A stretch of DNA of 64,000 nucleotides from Skermanella rosea (GTDB taxonomy: Bacteria; Pseudomonadota; Alphaproteobacteria; Azospirillales; Azospirillaceae). Made by a program: the position numbers and the translations under genes. Positions 39,525 to 49,444 of the stretch are shown here, in pieces. Positions within the stretch are counted from its first letter, which is position 1. Every line of letters begins with the position of its first letter. The notes under the pieces were generated by a model. It made no database searches, was not told where the DNA came from, and worked only from the letters and a program-made list of their open reading frames with translations. The stretch covers positions 5,201,471-5,265,470 of the forward strand of contig NZ_CP086111.1 of the NCBI RefSeq assembly GCF_016806835.2. The letters run 5' to 3'.

Positions 39525-41798
39525 ATGGCTTACGCCGCCACCCGAACCGACACCGTACCCGACGCCGCGCAGGCCGAATTCGACCTGTCGATCGAGGGCA
39601 TGACCTGCGCGTCGTGCGTGGGCCGGGTCGAGAAGGCATTGCGCCGGGTACCGGGCGTCACCGAGGCGTCGGTCAACCTGGCGACCGAGCGGGCGCACGT
39701 GGTCGGCAGCGGCCTCGACGGGGAAACCCTTGTCGCCGCGGTGGACCGCACCGGCTTCCGGGCCGCCCCGATCGCCGCCGAGGAACCGGGCGCCGGCCGG
39801 AAGGCGGCGGACGAGGCGCGCGACCGGTCCCGGCACGACCTGACGCGGGTGCTGATCGCCGCGGCCCTGTCGCTCCCCCTGGTCATCGGGATGGTCGGCG
39901 ACCTGGCCGGGCTGGACGTCATGCCGCCGGGCTGGCTGCAGCTTGCGCTGGCGACGCCCGTGCAGTTCTGGCTGGGCTGGCGGTTTTATGTGGCGGCCTA
40001 CAAGGCGGTCCGCGCGGGCGCCGGGAACATGGACCTTCTGGTCGCCATCGGCACCTCGGCCGCCTGGGGGCTGAGCACCTATCTGCTGCTTGACCAGTAC
40101 CTGGCGGCTCCGGGACCGACGGGCCACGGCGGCCACGCGCCGCACCTCTATTACGAGGCGTCGGCCGTGCTGATCACCTTCATCCTGCTGGGCAAGTGGC
40201 TGGAGAGCCGGGCCAAGGGCCAGACCGCCGCGGCGATCCGGGCGCTGATGGACCTGCGGCCCGACACCGCCCGGGTGCGCCGCGACGGCGTCGAGCGGGA
40301 AGTGGCGGTCGAGCGGGTCCGGGTCGGCGACATCGTGGTGGTCCGCCCCGGCGAGCGCATCCCGGTGGACGGAAGGGTGCGGGACGGCGAGGGCTCGGTC
40401 GACGAAAGCATGCTGACCGGCGAGAGCCTGCCGGTGGAAAAGGCGCCGGGCTCGGCGGTCACGGGCGGGTCGATCAACGTTGACGGCATGCTGGCGGTGG
40501 AGACCACGGCGGTCGGATCGGAAACCATGCTCGCCCGCATCGTCCGCATGGTCGAAGGCGCCCAGGCGTCGAAGGCGCCGATCCAGCGGACGGTGGACCG
40601 GGTCAGCGCCGTCTTCGTGCCGGTCGTGCTGGTGATCGCCGCCGCGACCTTCGCCGCGTGGTGGACGCTCGGCGGCGACCTGGAGGCGGCGATCCTGACC
40701 GCCGTGTCGGTGCTGGTGATCGCCTGCCCCTGCGCGCTCGGCCTCGCCACCCCGACGGCGATCATGGTCGGCACCGGCTCCGCCGCGCGCCACGGCATCC
40801 TGATCAAGGACGCCGAGGCGCTGGAACGCGCCCATGCGGTCACCACCGTCGCCTTCGACAAGACCGGCACCCTGACCGAGGGCAAGCCGCGGGTGACCGA
40901 CCTGATCCCGTCAGCCGGCTTTGGCCGCGGCGACGTGCTGCGGCTGGCCGCCTCGCTCCAGCAGGGCAGCGAGCATCCGCTGGCCCGCGCCGTGCGCGAC
41001 CTCGCCGACGCGGAGGGCGCCGCGGCCGTGCCGGCGACCGGCTTCAAGGCGCTCGCCGGGCGCGGCGTCTCGGGCCGGGTCGAAGGCCGCTCCCTGCTGC
41101 TCGGCACCCGGCGGTTGCTGGCCGAGACAGGGATTGCGCCGGGATCGCTGGCTGAGATGGCGGACACCCTGGAAGCGTCCGGCCGCACGGTGTCCTGGCT
41201 GGCCGAGGCGGCGCCGGAATCCCGCGTGCTGGGGCTGGTGGCGTTCGGCGACACGGTCAAGGCGGGCGCCCGGGAGGCCGTCGCGGCGCTGCATGCCCGC
41301 GGGATCGAGGCGGTGATGGTCACCGGCGACAGCGCGGGCGCCGCCGGCGCCGTGGCGCGGGAGCTGGGGATCGACCGGGTCTTCGCCGAGGTGCTGCCCG
41401 GCGACAAGGCCGACGTGGTGGCCCGGCTGAAGGCGGAGGGGAAGACCGTCGCCATGGTCGGCGACGGCATCAACGACGCGCCGGCCCTGGCCTCGGCCGA
41501 TGTCGGCATCGCCATGGCGACCGGCACCGACGTCGCCATGCACACAGCGGGCGTCACGCTGATGCGCGGCGACCCCGCCCTGGTGGCGGGTTCGCTCGAC
41601 GTGTCCAGGCGGACCTACGCCAAGATCCGGCAGGGGCTGTTCTGGGCCTTCGCCTACAATGTCGTCGGCATCCCGCTGGCGGCGCTGGGCTATCTCAGCC
41701 CGATCCTCGCCGGCGGCGCCATGGCGCTCAGCTCCGTCAGCGTCGTCGCCAACGCGCTGACCCTGCGGGGCTGGACGCCGAAGCGGAACGGACGATGA
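39525..41798 (+). CDS. copA: Copper-exporting P1B-type ATPase
   Basis: The 757-residue pump exports Cu(I) from the cytoplasm. It has a single N-terminal HMA domain with GMTCASC, eight membrane helices, an actuator loop with TGES, the transmembrane CPC motif in [12 protein letters not shown] (about 401-403), phosphorylated Asp445 in DKTGTLTEG, the ATP-binding SEHPLARAV and [10 protein letters not shown]. Invariant Met/Ser residues of the last helix (NALTLRG, with MALSSVSVV before) support Cu specificity. The ATG at 39525 follows GAGAGG. A CueR-type promoter lies directly upstream. cysE converges 8 bp from its stop. Confidence 0.95.
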   Translation: MAYAATRTDTVPDAAQAEFDLSIEGMTCASCVGRVEKALRRVPGVTEASVNLATERAHVVGSGLDGETLVAAVDRTGFRAAPIAAEEPGAGRKAADEARDRSRHDLTRVLIAAALSLPLVIGMVGDLAGLDVMPPGWLQLALATPVQFWLGWRFYVAAYKAVRAGAGNMDLLVAIGTSAAWGLSTYLLLDQYLAAPGPTGHGGHAPHLYYEASAVLITFILLGKWLESRAKGQTAAAIRALMDLRPDTARVRRDGVEREVAVERVRVGDIVVVRPGERIPVDGRVRDGEGSVDESMLTGESLPVEKAPGSAVTGGSINVDGMLAVETTAVGSETMLARIVRMVEGAQASKAPIQRTVDRVSAVFVPVVLVIAAATFAAWWTLGGDLEAAILTAVSVLVIACPCALGLATPTAIMVGTGSAARHGILIKDAEALERAHAVTTVAFDKTGTLTEGKPRVTDLIPSAGFGRGDVLRLAASLQQGSEHPLARAVRDLADAEGAAAVPATGFKALAGRGVSGRVEGRSLLLGTRRLLAETGIAPGSLAEMADTLEASGRTVSWLAEAAPESRVLGLVAFGDTVKAGAREAVAALHARGIEAVMVTGDSAGAAGAVARELGIDRVFAEVLPGDKADVVARLKAEGKTVAMVGDGINDAPALASADVGIAMATGTDVAMHTAGVTLMRGDPALVAGSLDVSRRTYAKIRQGLFWAFAYNVVGIPLAALGYLSPILAGGAMALSSVSVVANALTLRGWTPKRNGR

Positions 41799-41806
41799 CC
41801 GGAGCG

Positions 41807-42673
41807 CTAAATGCTGTAATCGGGTTCCGGCAGGCTCTGGTCCATCGCCAGGGCCGCCGCCGGGCCGCTGCACCAGCCAACGACCTTGGCCGGCACGCCG
41901 ACCACCGTGGCGCACTCCGGGACCTCCTTCAGCACCACGCTGCCGGCGCCGACCTTGGCGCCCCGGCCGATCACGATGTTGCCCAGGACCTTGGCGCCGG
42001 CCGACAGCAGGACGCCGTCGCGCACCTTCGGGTGCCGGTCGCCGTGCTCCTTGCCGGTGCCGCCCAGGGTCACCTCCTGGAGGATCGAGACGTTGTTGCC
42101 GATCTCCGCCGTCTCGCCGACGACCAAGCCGGTGCCGTGGTCGATGAAGACGCCGCGGCCGACCGGCACCGCCGGATGGATGTCGATCGCGAACACCTCC
42201 GATACCCGGCTCTGCAGGAAATGGGCGAGGCTGTGGCGCCCGTGGGTCCACAGCCAATGGCCGATCCGGTGCCACTGGAGCGCGTGGAAGCCCTTGAAGT
42301 AGAGGAACGGCGTCAGATAGCTGTCGGCGGCCGGGTCGCGCTCCAGGATCGCGATCAGGTCGGCGGCGCCGGCCTCGACGATGTCCGGGTCTTCCGACAG
42401 GGCCTCGTGCGCCAGCCGCTCCAGCCGCTCGGACGGCATGTTGCGGTCGCCCAGCTTGTGGGCGAGCAGCGCTCCCAGCGCGCTAGCATAATCGTCGTGG
42501 AACAGGACCGCGCCATGGATGAAGCCGCGCAGGATCTCCTCCTCCGAGGAGATGCGGACCGCGTCGGCGCGCAGAAGTCCCCAGACCATGTCGCTGGCGC
42601 GCGAGGTCGGCCGTGAAGCCGCTTCATCCCCTGGTGCTGCGAATTCCGGTACTGCAAACTGTACTTCACTCAT
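41807..42673 (-). CDS. cysE: Serine O-acetyltransferase
   Basis: This 288-residue enzyme makes O-acetylserine for cysteine synthesis. It has the SATase N-domain (FHDDYASALGALLAHKLGD, YLTPFLYFKGFHALQWHRIG) and a left-handed beta-helix of hexapeptide repeats with GVFIDHGTGLVVGETAEIG and VTLGGTGKEHGDRHPKV, ending VGVPAKVVG. The ATG at 42673 has GGAG about ten bases upstream; longer frames add unconserved residues. It lies in a sulfur-related stretch with metY and the tauABCD-like operon, but on its own strand. Confidence 0.93.
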   Translation of the reverse strand: MSEVQFAVPEFAAPGDEAASRPTSRASDMVWGLLRADAVRISSEEEILRGFIHGAVLFHDDYASALGALLAHKLGDRNMPSERLERLAHEALSEDPDIVEAGAADLIAILERDPAADSYLTPFLYFKGFHALQWHRIGHWLWTHGRHSLAHFLQSRVSEVFAIDIHPAVPVGRGVFIDHGTGLVVGETAEIGNNVSILQEVTLGGTGKEHGDRHPKVRDGVLLSAGAKVLGNIVIGRGAKVGAGSVVLKEVPECATVVGVPAKVVGWCSGPAAALAMDQSLPEPDYSI

Positions 42674-42808
42674 GGACCCGTTGCTCCCAAGCGCGACGAC
42701 ATCATGACCGGACCGCGCCGCGACGGCCGACATAGGAACGGAAAATAAGGTCTTCCGGTCCTGACGCAATGTCGATCGTCACAGCCGATAGAAAAGTCGT
42801 TACACCCA

Positions 42809-43489
42809 ATGAAGAGGATTGCCATGGCTGCCGGTTGCTGCAACGGCGGATGCTCCTCCACCAAGCCTCCAGTGGACAAGACCTATCGCCGCATCCTTTG
42901 GACAGCCTTGGCGATCAATGCCGGGATGTTCCTGACCGAGCTGGCGGCGAGCGCCGCGGCCGATTCGGTCTCGCTGCTCGCCGATTCGGTCGATTTCCTA
43001 GCCGACGCGGCGAACTACGCGATCTCGCTGCTGGTGCTCGGCATGGCGCTCCGGTGGCGCGCCCGTGCGGCCCTGCTGAAGGGCGTTTCGCTGGGAGCGG
43101 TCGGGCTGCTGGTTGCGTTCCAGACCGCCTGGAACGCCCTCAACCAGACCGTCCCGGAAGCCGGGATCATGGGGGCCATCGGGGCGCTGGCGCTGGCGGC
43201 CAACATCGCCTGCGCGCTGCTGCTCTATTTCCACCGCGAGGGCGACAGCAACCGACGCTCCGTCTGGATCTGCTCGCGGAACGACGCCATCGCCAACCTG
43301 GCCGTCATGGCCGCGGCCCTGGGCGTGTTCGGCACCGGCACCGGCTGGCCCGACATCGCCGTGGCCGCCATCATGGCGACGCTGGCGGTCTGGGGCGCCG
43401 CCCAGATCATCCGCCACGCCCGGGAGGAGTTGGCCGGCATCGCTCCGGCGATCCCGGAAGAGAAAATACACAACGTACCTGCTGAATAG
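42809..43489 (+). CDS. Cation diffusion facilitator-like transporter
   Basis: The 226-residue protein has a Cys-rich N-terminus (AAGCCNGGCSS), then about six helices. LTELAASAAADSVSLLADSV and DFLADAANYAISLLV match the helix-2 metal site of CDF proteins (Asp pair). The second set lies near SRNDAIANLAVMAAALGV. The usual cytoplasmic C-terminal domain is almost absent, so it belongs to the short CDF class. The N-terminal CC..C may bind metal. The exported ion is probably Zn/Co/Cd or similar. It shares the 135-bp gap with cysE divergently. Confidence 0.88.
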   Translation: MKRIAMAAGCCNGGCSSTKPPVDKTYRRILWTALAINAGMFLTELAASAAADSVSLLADSVDFLADAANYAISLLVLGMALRWRARAALLKGVSLGAVGLLVAFQTAWNALNQTVPEAGIMGAIGALALAANIACALLLYFHREGDSNRRSVWICSRNDAIANLAVMAAALGVFGTGTGWPDIAVAAIMATLAVWGAAQIIRHAREELAGIAPAIPEEKIHNVPAE

Positions 43490-43550
43490 GTTCAATTCAC
43501 AAATAAGATACCCAGCCGGCCGGCGCTCCTGTAGCTTGGGCCTCCATGAC

Positions 43551-43577
43551 CCACCGGGGACCAAGGATCCCGTGGGC
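43551..43577 (+). promoter_or_regulatory. Leader hairpin before metY
   Basis: CCCACCGGGGA and TCCCG-TGGG form an imperfect stem around CCAAGGA, 26 bp upstream of metY. It could be a terminator of the CDF gene or part of a leader control element. I cannot match it to a known SAM riboswitch. Confidence 0.35.
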
Positions 43578-43603
43578 AGGCCAGAAGAGAGGAACCGCAA
43601 GCC

Positions 43604-44932
43604 ATGAGCGCCACCGGCAACACCCCCGATTCCCCGAACCCCGGCGCCCCGCACCCGGAAACCCTGGTGCTGCATGCCGGATACCGGTCCGACCCGGCGA
43701 CCGGCGCCGTCGCCGTGCCGATCTACCAGACCACGTCGTACCAGTTCGAGCACACCGAGCACGCCGCCAACCTGTTCGCCCTGAAGGAACTGGGCAACAT
43801 CTACACCCGCATCATGAACCCCACGACCGACGTGCTGGAGAAGCGCATCGCGGCCCTGGAGGGCGGCGTGGCGGCACTGGCGGTCAGTTCGGGCCAGGCG
43901 GCCTCGGCCCTGGCGGTGCAGAACCTGGCGCAGGCGGGCGACAACATCGTCAGTTCGACCAACCTGTACGGCGGGACCTGGAACCTGTTCGCCAATACCC
44001 TGAAGCAGCAGGGCATCGAGGTCCGGTTCGTCGATCCGGCGGACCCGGAGAATTTCCGCCGCGCCACCGACGACCGCACCCGCGCCTATTACGCCGAGAC
44101 GCTGCCCAATCCCAAGCTGACCGTGTTCCCGATCCGCGAGGTCGCCGACATCGGCCGGCCATTGGGAATCCCGCTGATCGTGGACAATACCGCCGCCCCG
44201 ATCCTGGCCCGTCCCTTCGACCACGGCGCCGCGGTCATCGTCTATTCCACCACCAAATATATCGGCGGCCACGGCACCTCGATCGGCGGCATGATCGTGG
44301 ACAGCGGCAGCTTCGACTGGGCCGCCGACCCGGAACGCCAGCCGCTGCTGAACCAGCCGGATCCCAGCTACCACGGCGCCGTCTGGGTCGAGGCGGTCAA
44401 GGGGATCGGCCCCGTCGCCTACATCATCAAGGCGCGCACCACCCTGCTGCGCGACCTCGGCTGCGCGCTCAGCCCGTTCAACGCCTTCCAGATCCTCCAG
44501 GGGCTGGAGACGCTGCCGCTCCGCATCCGCGAGCACAGCCGGAACGCGGCCTCCGTCGCCGAGTACCTGTCCAAGCATCCCAACGTGACCAAGGTGATCT
44601 ACCCCGGCCTCCAGCAGGGGAACGAGCGCCGGTGCGCCGACGCCTATCTCAGGGGCGGCTATGGCGGCCTGGTCGGTTTCGAGCTGCAGGGCGGCCGCGA
44701 GGCGGGCCGGCGCTTCATCGACAGCCTCAAGCTGCTCTACCACGTCGCCAACATCGGCGATGCGCGCAGCCTGGCGATCCACCCCGCCAGCACGACGCAC
44801 TCGCAATTGTCCATGGAGGAGCAGTTCGCCACCGGCGTCAGCGAGGGCTATGTCCGCCTGTCCATCGGCATCGAGCATATCGACGACATCATCGCCGACC
44901 TGGAACAGGCCCTGGGGCAAGCCGGCGGTTAA
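43604..44932 (+). CDS. metY: O-acetylhomoserine aminocarboxypropyltransferase (sulfhydrylase)
   Basis: The 442-residue PLP enzyme joins O-acetylhomoserine and sulfide to make homocysteine. It has the Cys/Met-metabolism PLP family signature. PLP-Lys lies in VYSTTKYIGGHGTS, with ETLPNPKLTVFPI, VDNTAAPILARPF and DARSLAIHPASTTHSQLS typical of the MetY branch, which is longer than MetB/MetC. An AGAGAGGA ribosome-binding site precedes the ATG. It stands alone on the plus strand and belongs functionally with cysE nearby. Confidence 0.92.
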   Translation: MSATGNTPDSPNPGAPHPETLVLHAGYRSDPATGAVAVPIYQTTSYQFEHTEHAANLFALKELGNIYTRIMNPTTDVLEKRIAALEGGVAALAVSSGQAASALAVQNLAQAGDNIVSSTNLYGGTWNLFANTLKQQGIEVRFVDPADPENFRRATDDRTRAYYAETLPNPKLTVFPIREVADIGRPLGIPLIVDNTAAPILARPFDHGAAVIVYSTTKYIGGHGTSIGGMIVDSGSFDWAADPERQPLLNQPDPSYHGAVWVEAVKGIGPVAYIIKARTTLLRDLGCALSPFNAFQILQGLETLPLRIREHSRNAASVAEYLSKHPNVTKVIYPGLQQGNERRCADAYLRGGYGGLVGFELQGGREAGRRFIDSLKLLYHVANIGDARSLAIHPASTTHSQLSMEEQFATGVSEGYVRLSIGIEHIDDIIADLEQALGQAGG

Positions 44933-45019
44933 TGACTCTATAATCTCGATTGATTAAGTCGTGATTAGGTGGAATGATGGTCGGAGTTGAGAACGGACAA
45001 CCACGGAGGAGGCATGCCG

Positions 45020-45730
45020 ATGGATGCGACGATCATTCCCCTGACGTCGCGCCGGAGCAGTCAGCCGGGCGCGGAACCTGACTTCAACCCCGACCGCCAT
45101 CTGGCCCTGGAGCCGCCGGCTTGGTCGCTGGACCTGTCCGCCGACGGGGCGGCGGGACGGCGCCACCGGCCCTCGATCGCGGCCCCTTTCCGGGTGCTCA
45201 GCCGGGACGGCATCGCCGCGGCGGCGCGCCGGGGCGGCTCCGCCAGGTTCCTGGCCGACCTGGCGCGCCATCCCGCCGTCGCCGGTGCCGTCGGAGGGCT
45301 GATGGGAACCCACGTGATCCCGGCGCCGGTCCGGACCGGCGAAAGCTTCGACCTGATCCTCAGCCTGGCCGACGACAGCGCGTGGCCGGCGGGTTTCGCC
45401 ATGCTCCAGCTTCCCGGCACGGTGCTGCGCCAGACCGCCCGGCTGCCGGCCGCCTATGCCCGCCTGACCTATGTCCCGGAGGACGCCCCCGTGACCCTTC
45501 GCGACCTGGAAGCGGCTCTCGGCGATGCTGAACGGGCACGGGTCGCCTGGATGCGCCACAAGGCGCTGGTGTCCCACCGCAAGCTGGGGCGGCTGCTGGA
45601 CAGCCCCGTTGCCGAATGCGACCGCCGGACCCTGGCCCGCGACCTGTGGGACGCCCTGTCCGACGCGGAGCAGGCCCTGGAATCGCTCTCGTCGGAATCG
45701 GAAGGTCTGGAGATCTTCTACGCGAACTGA
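45020..45730 (+). CDS. Hypothetical protein, 236 aa
   Basis: No family recognised. It is soluble with a Ser/Arg/Pro-rich first 55 residues, then RVLSRDGIAAAARRGGSARF and [21 protein letters not shown] mid-region follows (LILSLADDSAWPAGFAMLQL) and an acidic, helical C-terminus (RDLWDALSDAEQALESLSSE). The ATG at 45020 has GGAGGAGG seven bases upstream; an ATG at 45014 and a TTG at 44987 are in frame but worse placed. A hairpin follows its stop. Confidence 0.6.
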   Translation: MDATIIPLTSRRSSQPGAEPDFNPDRHLALEPPAWSLDLSADGAAGRRHRPSIAAPFRVLSRDGIAAAARRGGSARFLADLARHPAVAGAVGGLMGTHVIPAPVRTGESFDLILSLADDSAWPAGFAMLQLPGTVLRQTARLPAAYARLTYVPEDAPVTLRDLEAALGDAERARVAWMRHKALVSHRKLGRLLDSPVAECDRRTLARDLWDALSDAEQALESLSSESEGLEIFYAN

Positions 45731-45733
45731 AAC

Positions 45734-45756
45734 CGGCCGGGGGATCGCCCCGGCCG
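45734..45756. terminator. Hairpin between converging genes
   Basis: CGGCCGGGG and CCCCGGCCG form a 9-bp perfect stem around GATCG, between the stops at 45730 and 45765. There is no T-run; a shared terminator is inferred. Confidence 0.6.
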
Positions 45757-45764
45757 TCCGCAAC

Positions 45765-46640
45765 TCAAGCCTTGTGCCGCGCCCGGATCTGGGTGCGGTG
45801 CATCAGGCGGCGGTACTGGTTGTCGAAGCTGTCGCGGCGATGCATGGTGACCCGGTTGTCCCACATCACCAAGTCGCCCTTCCGCCAGGAATGCGCCCAG
45901 GTGAATTCTGGCTTGGCGACGTGGGCCCACAGCTCGTCCAGCAGGGCCTCGCCCTCCCCGATCGGCAGGCCGACGACGAAGGCGTTCAGCCGGCGGCCCA
46001 GGTACAGGGCGCGGTCGCCGCTTTCCGGGTGGGTGATCACCAGCGGATGGACTGTCCCGGGCGAGGTCGCCAGGTCGGTCGGCTTCTCGTAGCCATAGCG
46101 GATGAAGCCGCCGCTGTTGGTCGTGCTGTCATGCTTCAGCGACAGGCCGTCTACCCGGGCGCGCAGGTCGTCGGGCAGCGACCGGTAGGCCAGCACCGTG
46201 TTCAGGAACCAGGTGTCTCCCCCGGCCGGCGGGACTTCCAGCGAATAGAGCACGCTGCCCAGCGGCGGATCGGGCAGGAACGACATGTCGGTGTGCCAGG
46301 ACGCCTCGCCGGCGCCGAGCGCCCCGATCGCGACGCCGTTCTCGACCACGTTGGAAATCACGTAGATCTCCTCGTAGCCGGGCACGAACTGCTTGCCGTT
46401 CTCGTTGGGCGGCGCCTTGTCCAGGGTACCGAATCGGCGGCTGAAGGCCAGCAGGTCGTCGTCGGACAGGTGCTGGCCGCGGAACACGATCACGCGGTGG
46501 TCGAGCAGCGCCTGGTTGACCCGCTCGTACTGGCGGTCGTCCAGGCCGCGGGACAGGTCGATGCCCCTGATCTCGGCGCCCAGCACGGGCGAGACCGGGA
46601 CCACGTCGATGTCGTCGAGAAGCGTCGAGCTCGGGCTCAT
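45765..46640 (-). CDS. TauD/TfdA-family 2OG-dependent dioxygenase
   Basis: The 291-residue enzyme shows the TauD fold: PVSPVLGAEIRGIDLSRGLD, VIVFRGQHLS, iron ligands His and Asp in SWHTDMSFLPDPPLGSVLY, a distal His in RVTMHRRDSF, and a late Arg in YRRLMHRTQIR. TauD oxidises taurine to release sulfite; relatives act on other sulfonates, sulfate esters or aryloxyacids. Its ATG (46640) overlaps the permease stop as ATGA, so it is the last gene of a tauABCD-ordered operon. The exact substrate is unproven. Confidence 0.9.
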   Translation of the reverse strand: MSPSSTLLDDIDVVPVSPVLGAEIRGIDLSRGLDDRQYERVNQALLDHRVIVFRGQHLSDDDLLAFSRRFGTLDKAPPNENGKQFVPGYEEIYVISNVVENGVAIGALGAGEASWHTDMSFLPDPPLGSVLYSLEVPPAGGDTWFLNTVLAYRSLPDDLRARVDGLSLKHDSTTNSGGFIRYGYEKPTDLATSPGTVHPLVITHPESGDRALYLGRRLNAFVVGLPIGEGEALLDELWAHVAKPEFTWAHSWRKGDLVMWDNRVTMHRRDSFDNQYRRLMHRTQIRARHKA

Positions 46641-47521
46641 CGCTGCATTCCCCATTTTCTGACGGTATGGATTTCGAGGGTTCGGAAGACCACGCTCTCG
46701 ACCAGCAGGCCGATGATGATGACCATCAGCAGCCCGGCGAAGACGCTCGGGATCTCCAGCTGGTTGCGGTTTTCATAGATGAACCAGCCGATGCCGCCGG
46801 CCCCGGAGCTGACACCGAACACCAGTTCGGCGGCAATCAGGGTACGCCAGGCGAAGGCCCAGCCGATCTTCAGGCCGGTCAGGATCGACGGCAGCGCCGC
46901 GGGCACCAGGATCAGCAGGACGTAGCGCAGGCCCTTCAGGCCGTAGTTCTGCCCGGCCATGCGGAGGGTCTCGCTGACGCCCATGAAGCCGGAATGGGTG
47001 TTGAGCGCCATCGGCCACAGCACGGCGTGGACCAGCACGAAGGTCAGGCTGCCCTCGCCCAGGCCGAACCACAGCAGCGCCAGCGGCAGCAGGGCGATCG
47101 CCGGCAGCGGGTTGAACATGCTGGTGAGGGTGCTCAGCAGGTCGTTGCCGAAGCGGGTGGTGACCGCCAGCATGGTCAGCACCGACGCCGCGGCGATGCC
47201 GGCGGCATAACCCACCACCAGGACGCGGAGCGAGGTCACGCAGCGCTCGATCAGCGTCCCGTCCACCAGGCTGGTCCAGAGCGTCGCCAGCGTCTCCGAC
47301 AGGGTCGGGAACATCAGCGGGTTCTGGGTCCAGACGGCATAGCCCTGCCAGGCGGCGCCCAGCAGGACCAGGATGAAGATCCGCCGGGCCAGCGTGTTCC
47401 CGGTCAGCCGCTCCCAGGCCGACAGCGGCCGGCTGATGTCGCCGATCACGCCGGCGTCGGTCACGCCGCGCTCGAACTCCGGCCGGACCGAGGGGACCAG
47501 GCGTTGCGGATGGGCGGTCAT
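46637..47521 (-). CDS. ABC transporter permease (TauC/SsuC-like)
   Basis: The 294-residue protein has about six helices. The permease EAA-like loop RMAGQNYGLKGLRYVLLILV and PAALPSILTGLKIGWAFAWR is the SsuC/TauC/NitT pattern. A 45-residue cytosolic leader is longer than usual. ATGA overlaps join it to the ATPase gene upstream and the dioxygenase gene downstream, giving tight translational coupling. Confidence 0.92.
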   Translation of the reverse strand: MTAHPQRLVPSVRPEFERGVTDAGVIGDISRPLSAWERLTGNTLARRIFILVLLGAAWQGYAVWTQNPLMFPTLSETLATLWTSLVDGTLIERCVTSLRVLVVGYAAGIAAASVLTMLAVTTRFGNDLLSTLTSMFNPLPAIALLPLALLWFGLGEGSLTFVLVHAVLWPMALNTHSGFMGVSETLRMAGQNYGLKGLRYVLLILVPAALPSILTGLKIGWAFAWRTLIAAELVFGVSSGAGGIGWFIYENRNQLEIPSVFAGLLMVIIIGLLVESVVFRTLEIHTVRKWGMQR

Positions 47522-48390
47522 GGACGGGCGGCCCTGGTCACGGACGGGGCTCCCGGGGACGGGGCTCCCCGGAATGGGGCCGGCTGCTGCTCGGCGAACA
47601 GCATGGTGTGGATGCGGTTTTCCAGGGCCGCGAAGCCCTCGCTCTTGTCGTGGCCGAAGGCGTGGGAGTTCAGCTCCGCCTTGACCTGTCCGGGATGGGG
47701 CGACAGCACCAGGATGCGGTTGCCGACGATGATCGCCTCCTCGATGGAGTGGGTGACGAACAGAACGGTGAAGCGCACGTCGTCCCAGAGCTGGAGCAGC
47801 TCCTCCTGCATGCGGCGGCGGGTCAGCGCGTCGAGCGCCGCGAAGGGCTCGTCCATCAGCAGGATTTCCGGCTCGGTCGCCATGGCGCGGGCGATGGCCA
47901 CCCGCTGCTTCATGCCGCCCGACAGGGTGTGCGGGTAGGACTCCCGGAAACGGTCCAGCCCGACCTTGGCGATGTAGGCGCGCGCCCGCTCCTCCGCCTC
48001 GCGCGCCGGAACGCCGCGGGCGCGCAGCGGGAACACGACGTTCTGCTGGACCGTCTTCCACGGCAGGAGCTGGTCGAACTCCTGGAAGACCACCATGCGG
48101 TCGGGACCGGGGCCGCGGACCGGCGCGCCGTTCAGCCGGATGGTGCCCTCGACCGGCTTGAGGAAGCCGGCGACGGCCTTCAGCAGGCTGCTCTTGCCGC
48201 AGCCCGACGGGCCCAGCAGCACGAAGCGGTCGCCCCGGTGGACCTGGAAATCTACCTTGTAGGTGGCGGTGACGAGACGCGACTCCGTCTTGTACTGGAG
48301 CGTCACGTTGTCGACGTCGAGAAGGACTCCGGGGTCGGCGTCCTGCGGGGCGAAGGGGAGAACCCGGCCCATGGCTTTCGATGCCTCCAT
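47518..48390 (-). CDS. ABC transporter ATP-binding protein (TauB/SsuB-like)
   Basis: The protein shows Walker A LLGPSGCGKSSLLKA, Q-loop VVFQEFDQLLPWKT, signature LSGGMKQRVAIARAM, Walker B ILLMDEPFAALD and the switch His in FVTHSIEEA. Total length is about 290 residues. The start could be 48390, 13 bp after the SBP stop, or 48372, which has a better placed GGAGG. The C-terminus has a 40-residue extension beyond most SsuB proteins. It is the second gene of the operon. Confidence 0.93.
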   Translation of the reverse strand: MEASKAMGRVLPFAPQDADPGVLLDVDNVTLQYKTESRLVTATYKVDFQVHRGDRFVLLGPSGCGKSSLLKAVAGFLKPVEGTIRLNGAPVRGPGPDRMVVFQEFDQLLPWKTVQQNVVFPLRARGVPAREAEERARAYIAKVGLDRFRESYPHTLSGGMKQRVAIARAMATEPEILLMDEPFAALDALTRRRMQEELLQLWDDVRFTVLFVTHSIEEAIIVGNRILVLSPHPGQVKAELNSHAFGHDKSEGFAALENRIHTMLFAEQQPAPFRGAPSPGAPSVTRAARP

Positions 48391-48403
48391 CTGTGTCTCG
48401 GGC

Positions 48404-49444
48404 TCAGCTTCCCGCACGGTCGTGCAGGTCGGGGAAGAACAGCTCCTGCCAGGTTTCGGGCTTGTTCTTCAGGGTGCCGATGCGGGACATGAAATCGGTG
48501 TATTTCAGGATGTTCTGCGGCGTCGTGGAGTACTGGATCTCCGGATCGGCGATGATCCGCTGGACGAACTCCGGCGCCAGCTTGGAGTTGTCGAGGCGGA
48601 TATAGATCTCCGCCGCCTTGGCCGGGTTCTCCCGGATGAAGGCGCTCGCCTCGTCCATGGCCGCCAGCACCGCCTTGGCCGTCTTCGGGTTGTTCTCGAC
48701 GAAGCGGCCGGTGGCCCACAGCGCGCTGAACGAACCGGGGCCGCCCAGCACGTCGTAGGAGCTGAGCACCCGGTGGACCTTGTCGCTCTCGAGCTGCTGG
48801 TACTGGAACGGCGGGCTGGTGAAGCTGCCCGTCACCTCGGTCCGGCCCGACAGCAGGGAGATCGTCGCCTCCGGATGGCTCAGCGACACGGTCATGGTAT
48901 CGAGCTTGGCATGCCGGCCTTCGCCGAACGCCTGCTCCGCGGCCATCTGGAGGATGATCGCCTGGTACGACAGCTTGACGGTCGGAACCGCGATCCGGTC
49001 CTTCTCCGTGAAATCGGCGAGGGATTTCACATCCGGCCGGTTGGTGTTCAGGTAGGCCGGCTGGGAGTTCAACGTCGCCAGCGCCCGCACGCCGATATTG
49101 CCGCGGGTCTTGTCCCACAGGATCAGGAACGGCGGGATGCCGGCGGCGGCCAGATCGGCGCTGCCGGACAGCAGCGCGTCGTTGACCGCGGAGGGGCTGC
49201 CCAGCGGCGCGTAGGTCGCGGTCACGTCGCCGAGCCCCGCCTGCTTCGCGTGCTTCTCGACCAGCTTCAGGTCCTGCGCCACGTAGAGCTGGAGATATCC
49301 CAGGCCGAGCTGCCGGGCGAACCGGACGGTCGAGACCTCGGCCGACGCCTGGGCGGCGACGAGGCACAGGGCCGCGGCGATGCCGCCGGCGACCAGCCTG
49401 CGCACCGACCTGCTTCCCGACCCGACAAGCCTGTTGATCGCCAT
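48404..49444 (-). CDS. ABC substrate-binding protein (TauA/SsuA-like)
   Basis: The 346-residue periplasmic protein has a signal peptide ending near AQASA-EV. The mature part shows VRFARQLGLGYLQLYVAQDL, LLSGSADLAAAGIPPFLILW and ATISLLSGRTEVTGSFTSPP of the NitT/TauT family. GGAGG lies seven bases before the ATG. It is the first gene of the operon; the AT-rich upstream region (49445-49731) should hold the promoter, which I could not resolve. Gene order A-B-C-D equals E. coli tauABCD. Confidence 0.9.
   Translation of the reverse strand: MAINRLVGSGSRSVRRLVAGGIAAALCLVAAQASAEVSTVRFARQLGLGYLQLYVAQDLKLVEKHAKQAGLGDVTATYAPLGSPSAVNDALLSGSADLAAAGIPPFLILWDKTRGNIGVRALATLNSQPAYLNTNRPDVKSLADFTEKDRIAVPTVKLSYQAIILQMAAEQAFGEGRHAKLDTMTVSLSHPEATISLLSGRTEVTGSFTSPPFQYQQLESDKVHRVLSSYDVLGGPGSFSALWATGRFVENNPKTAKAVLAAMDEASAFIRENPAKAAEIYIRLDNSKLAPEFVQRIIADPEIQYSTTPQNILKYTDFMSRIGTLKNKPETWQELFFPDLHDRAGS

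Noticed and set aside
43490-43603. SAM riboswitch upstream of metY
   Set aside because: Only an imperfect hairpin is seen; the conserved SAM-II core could not be recognised.
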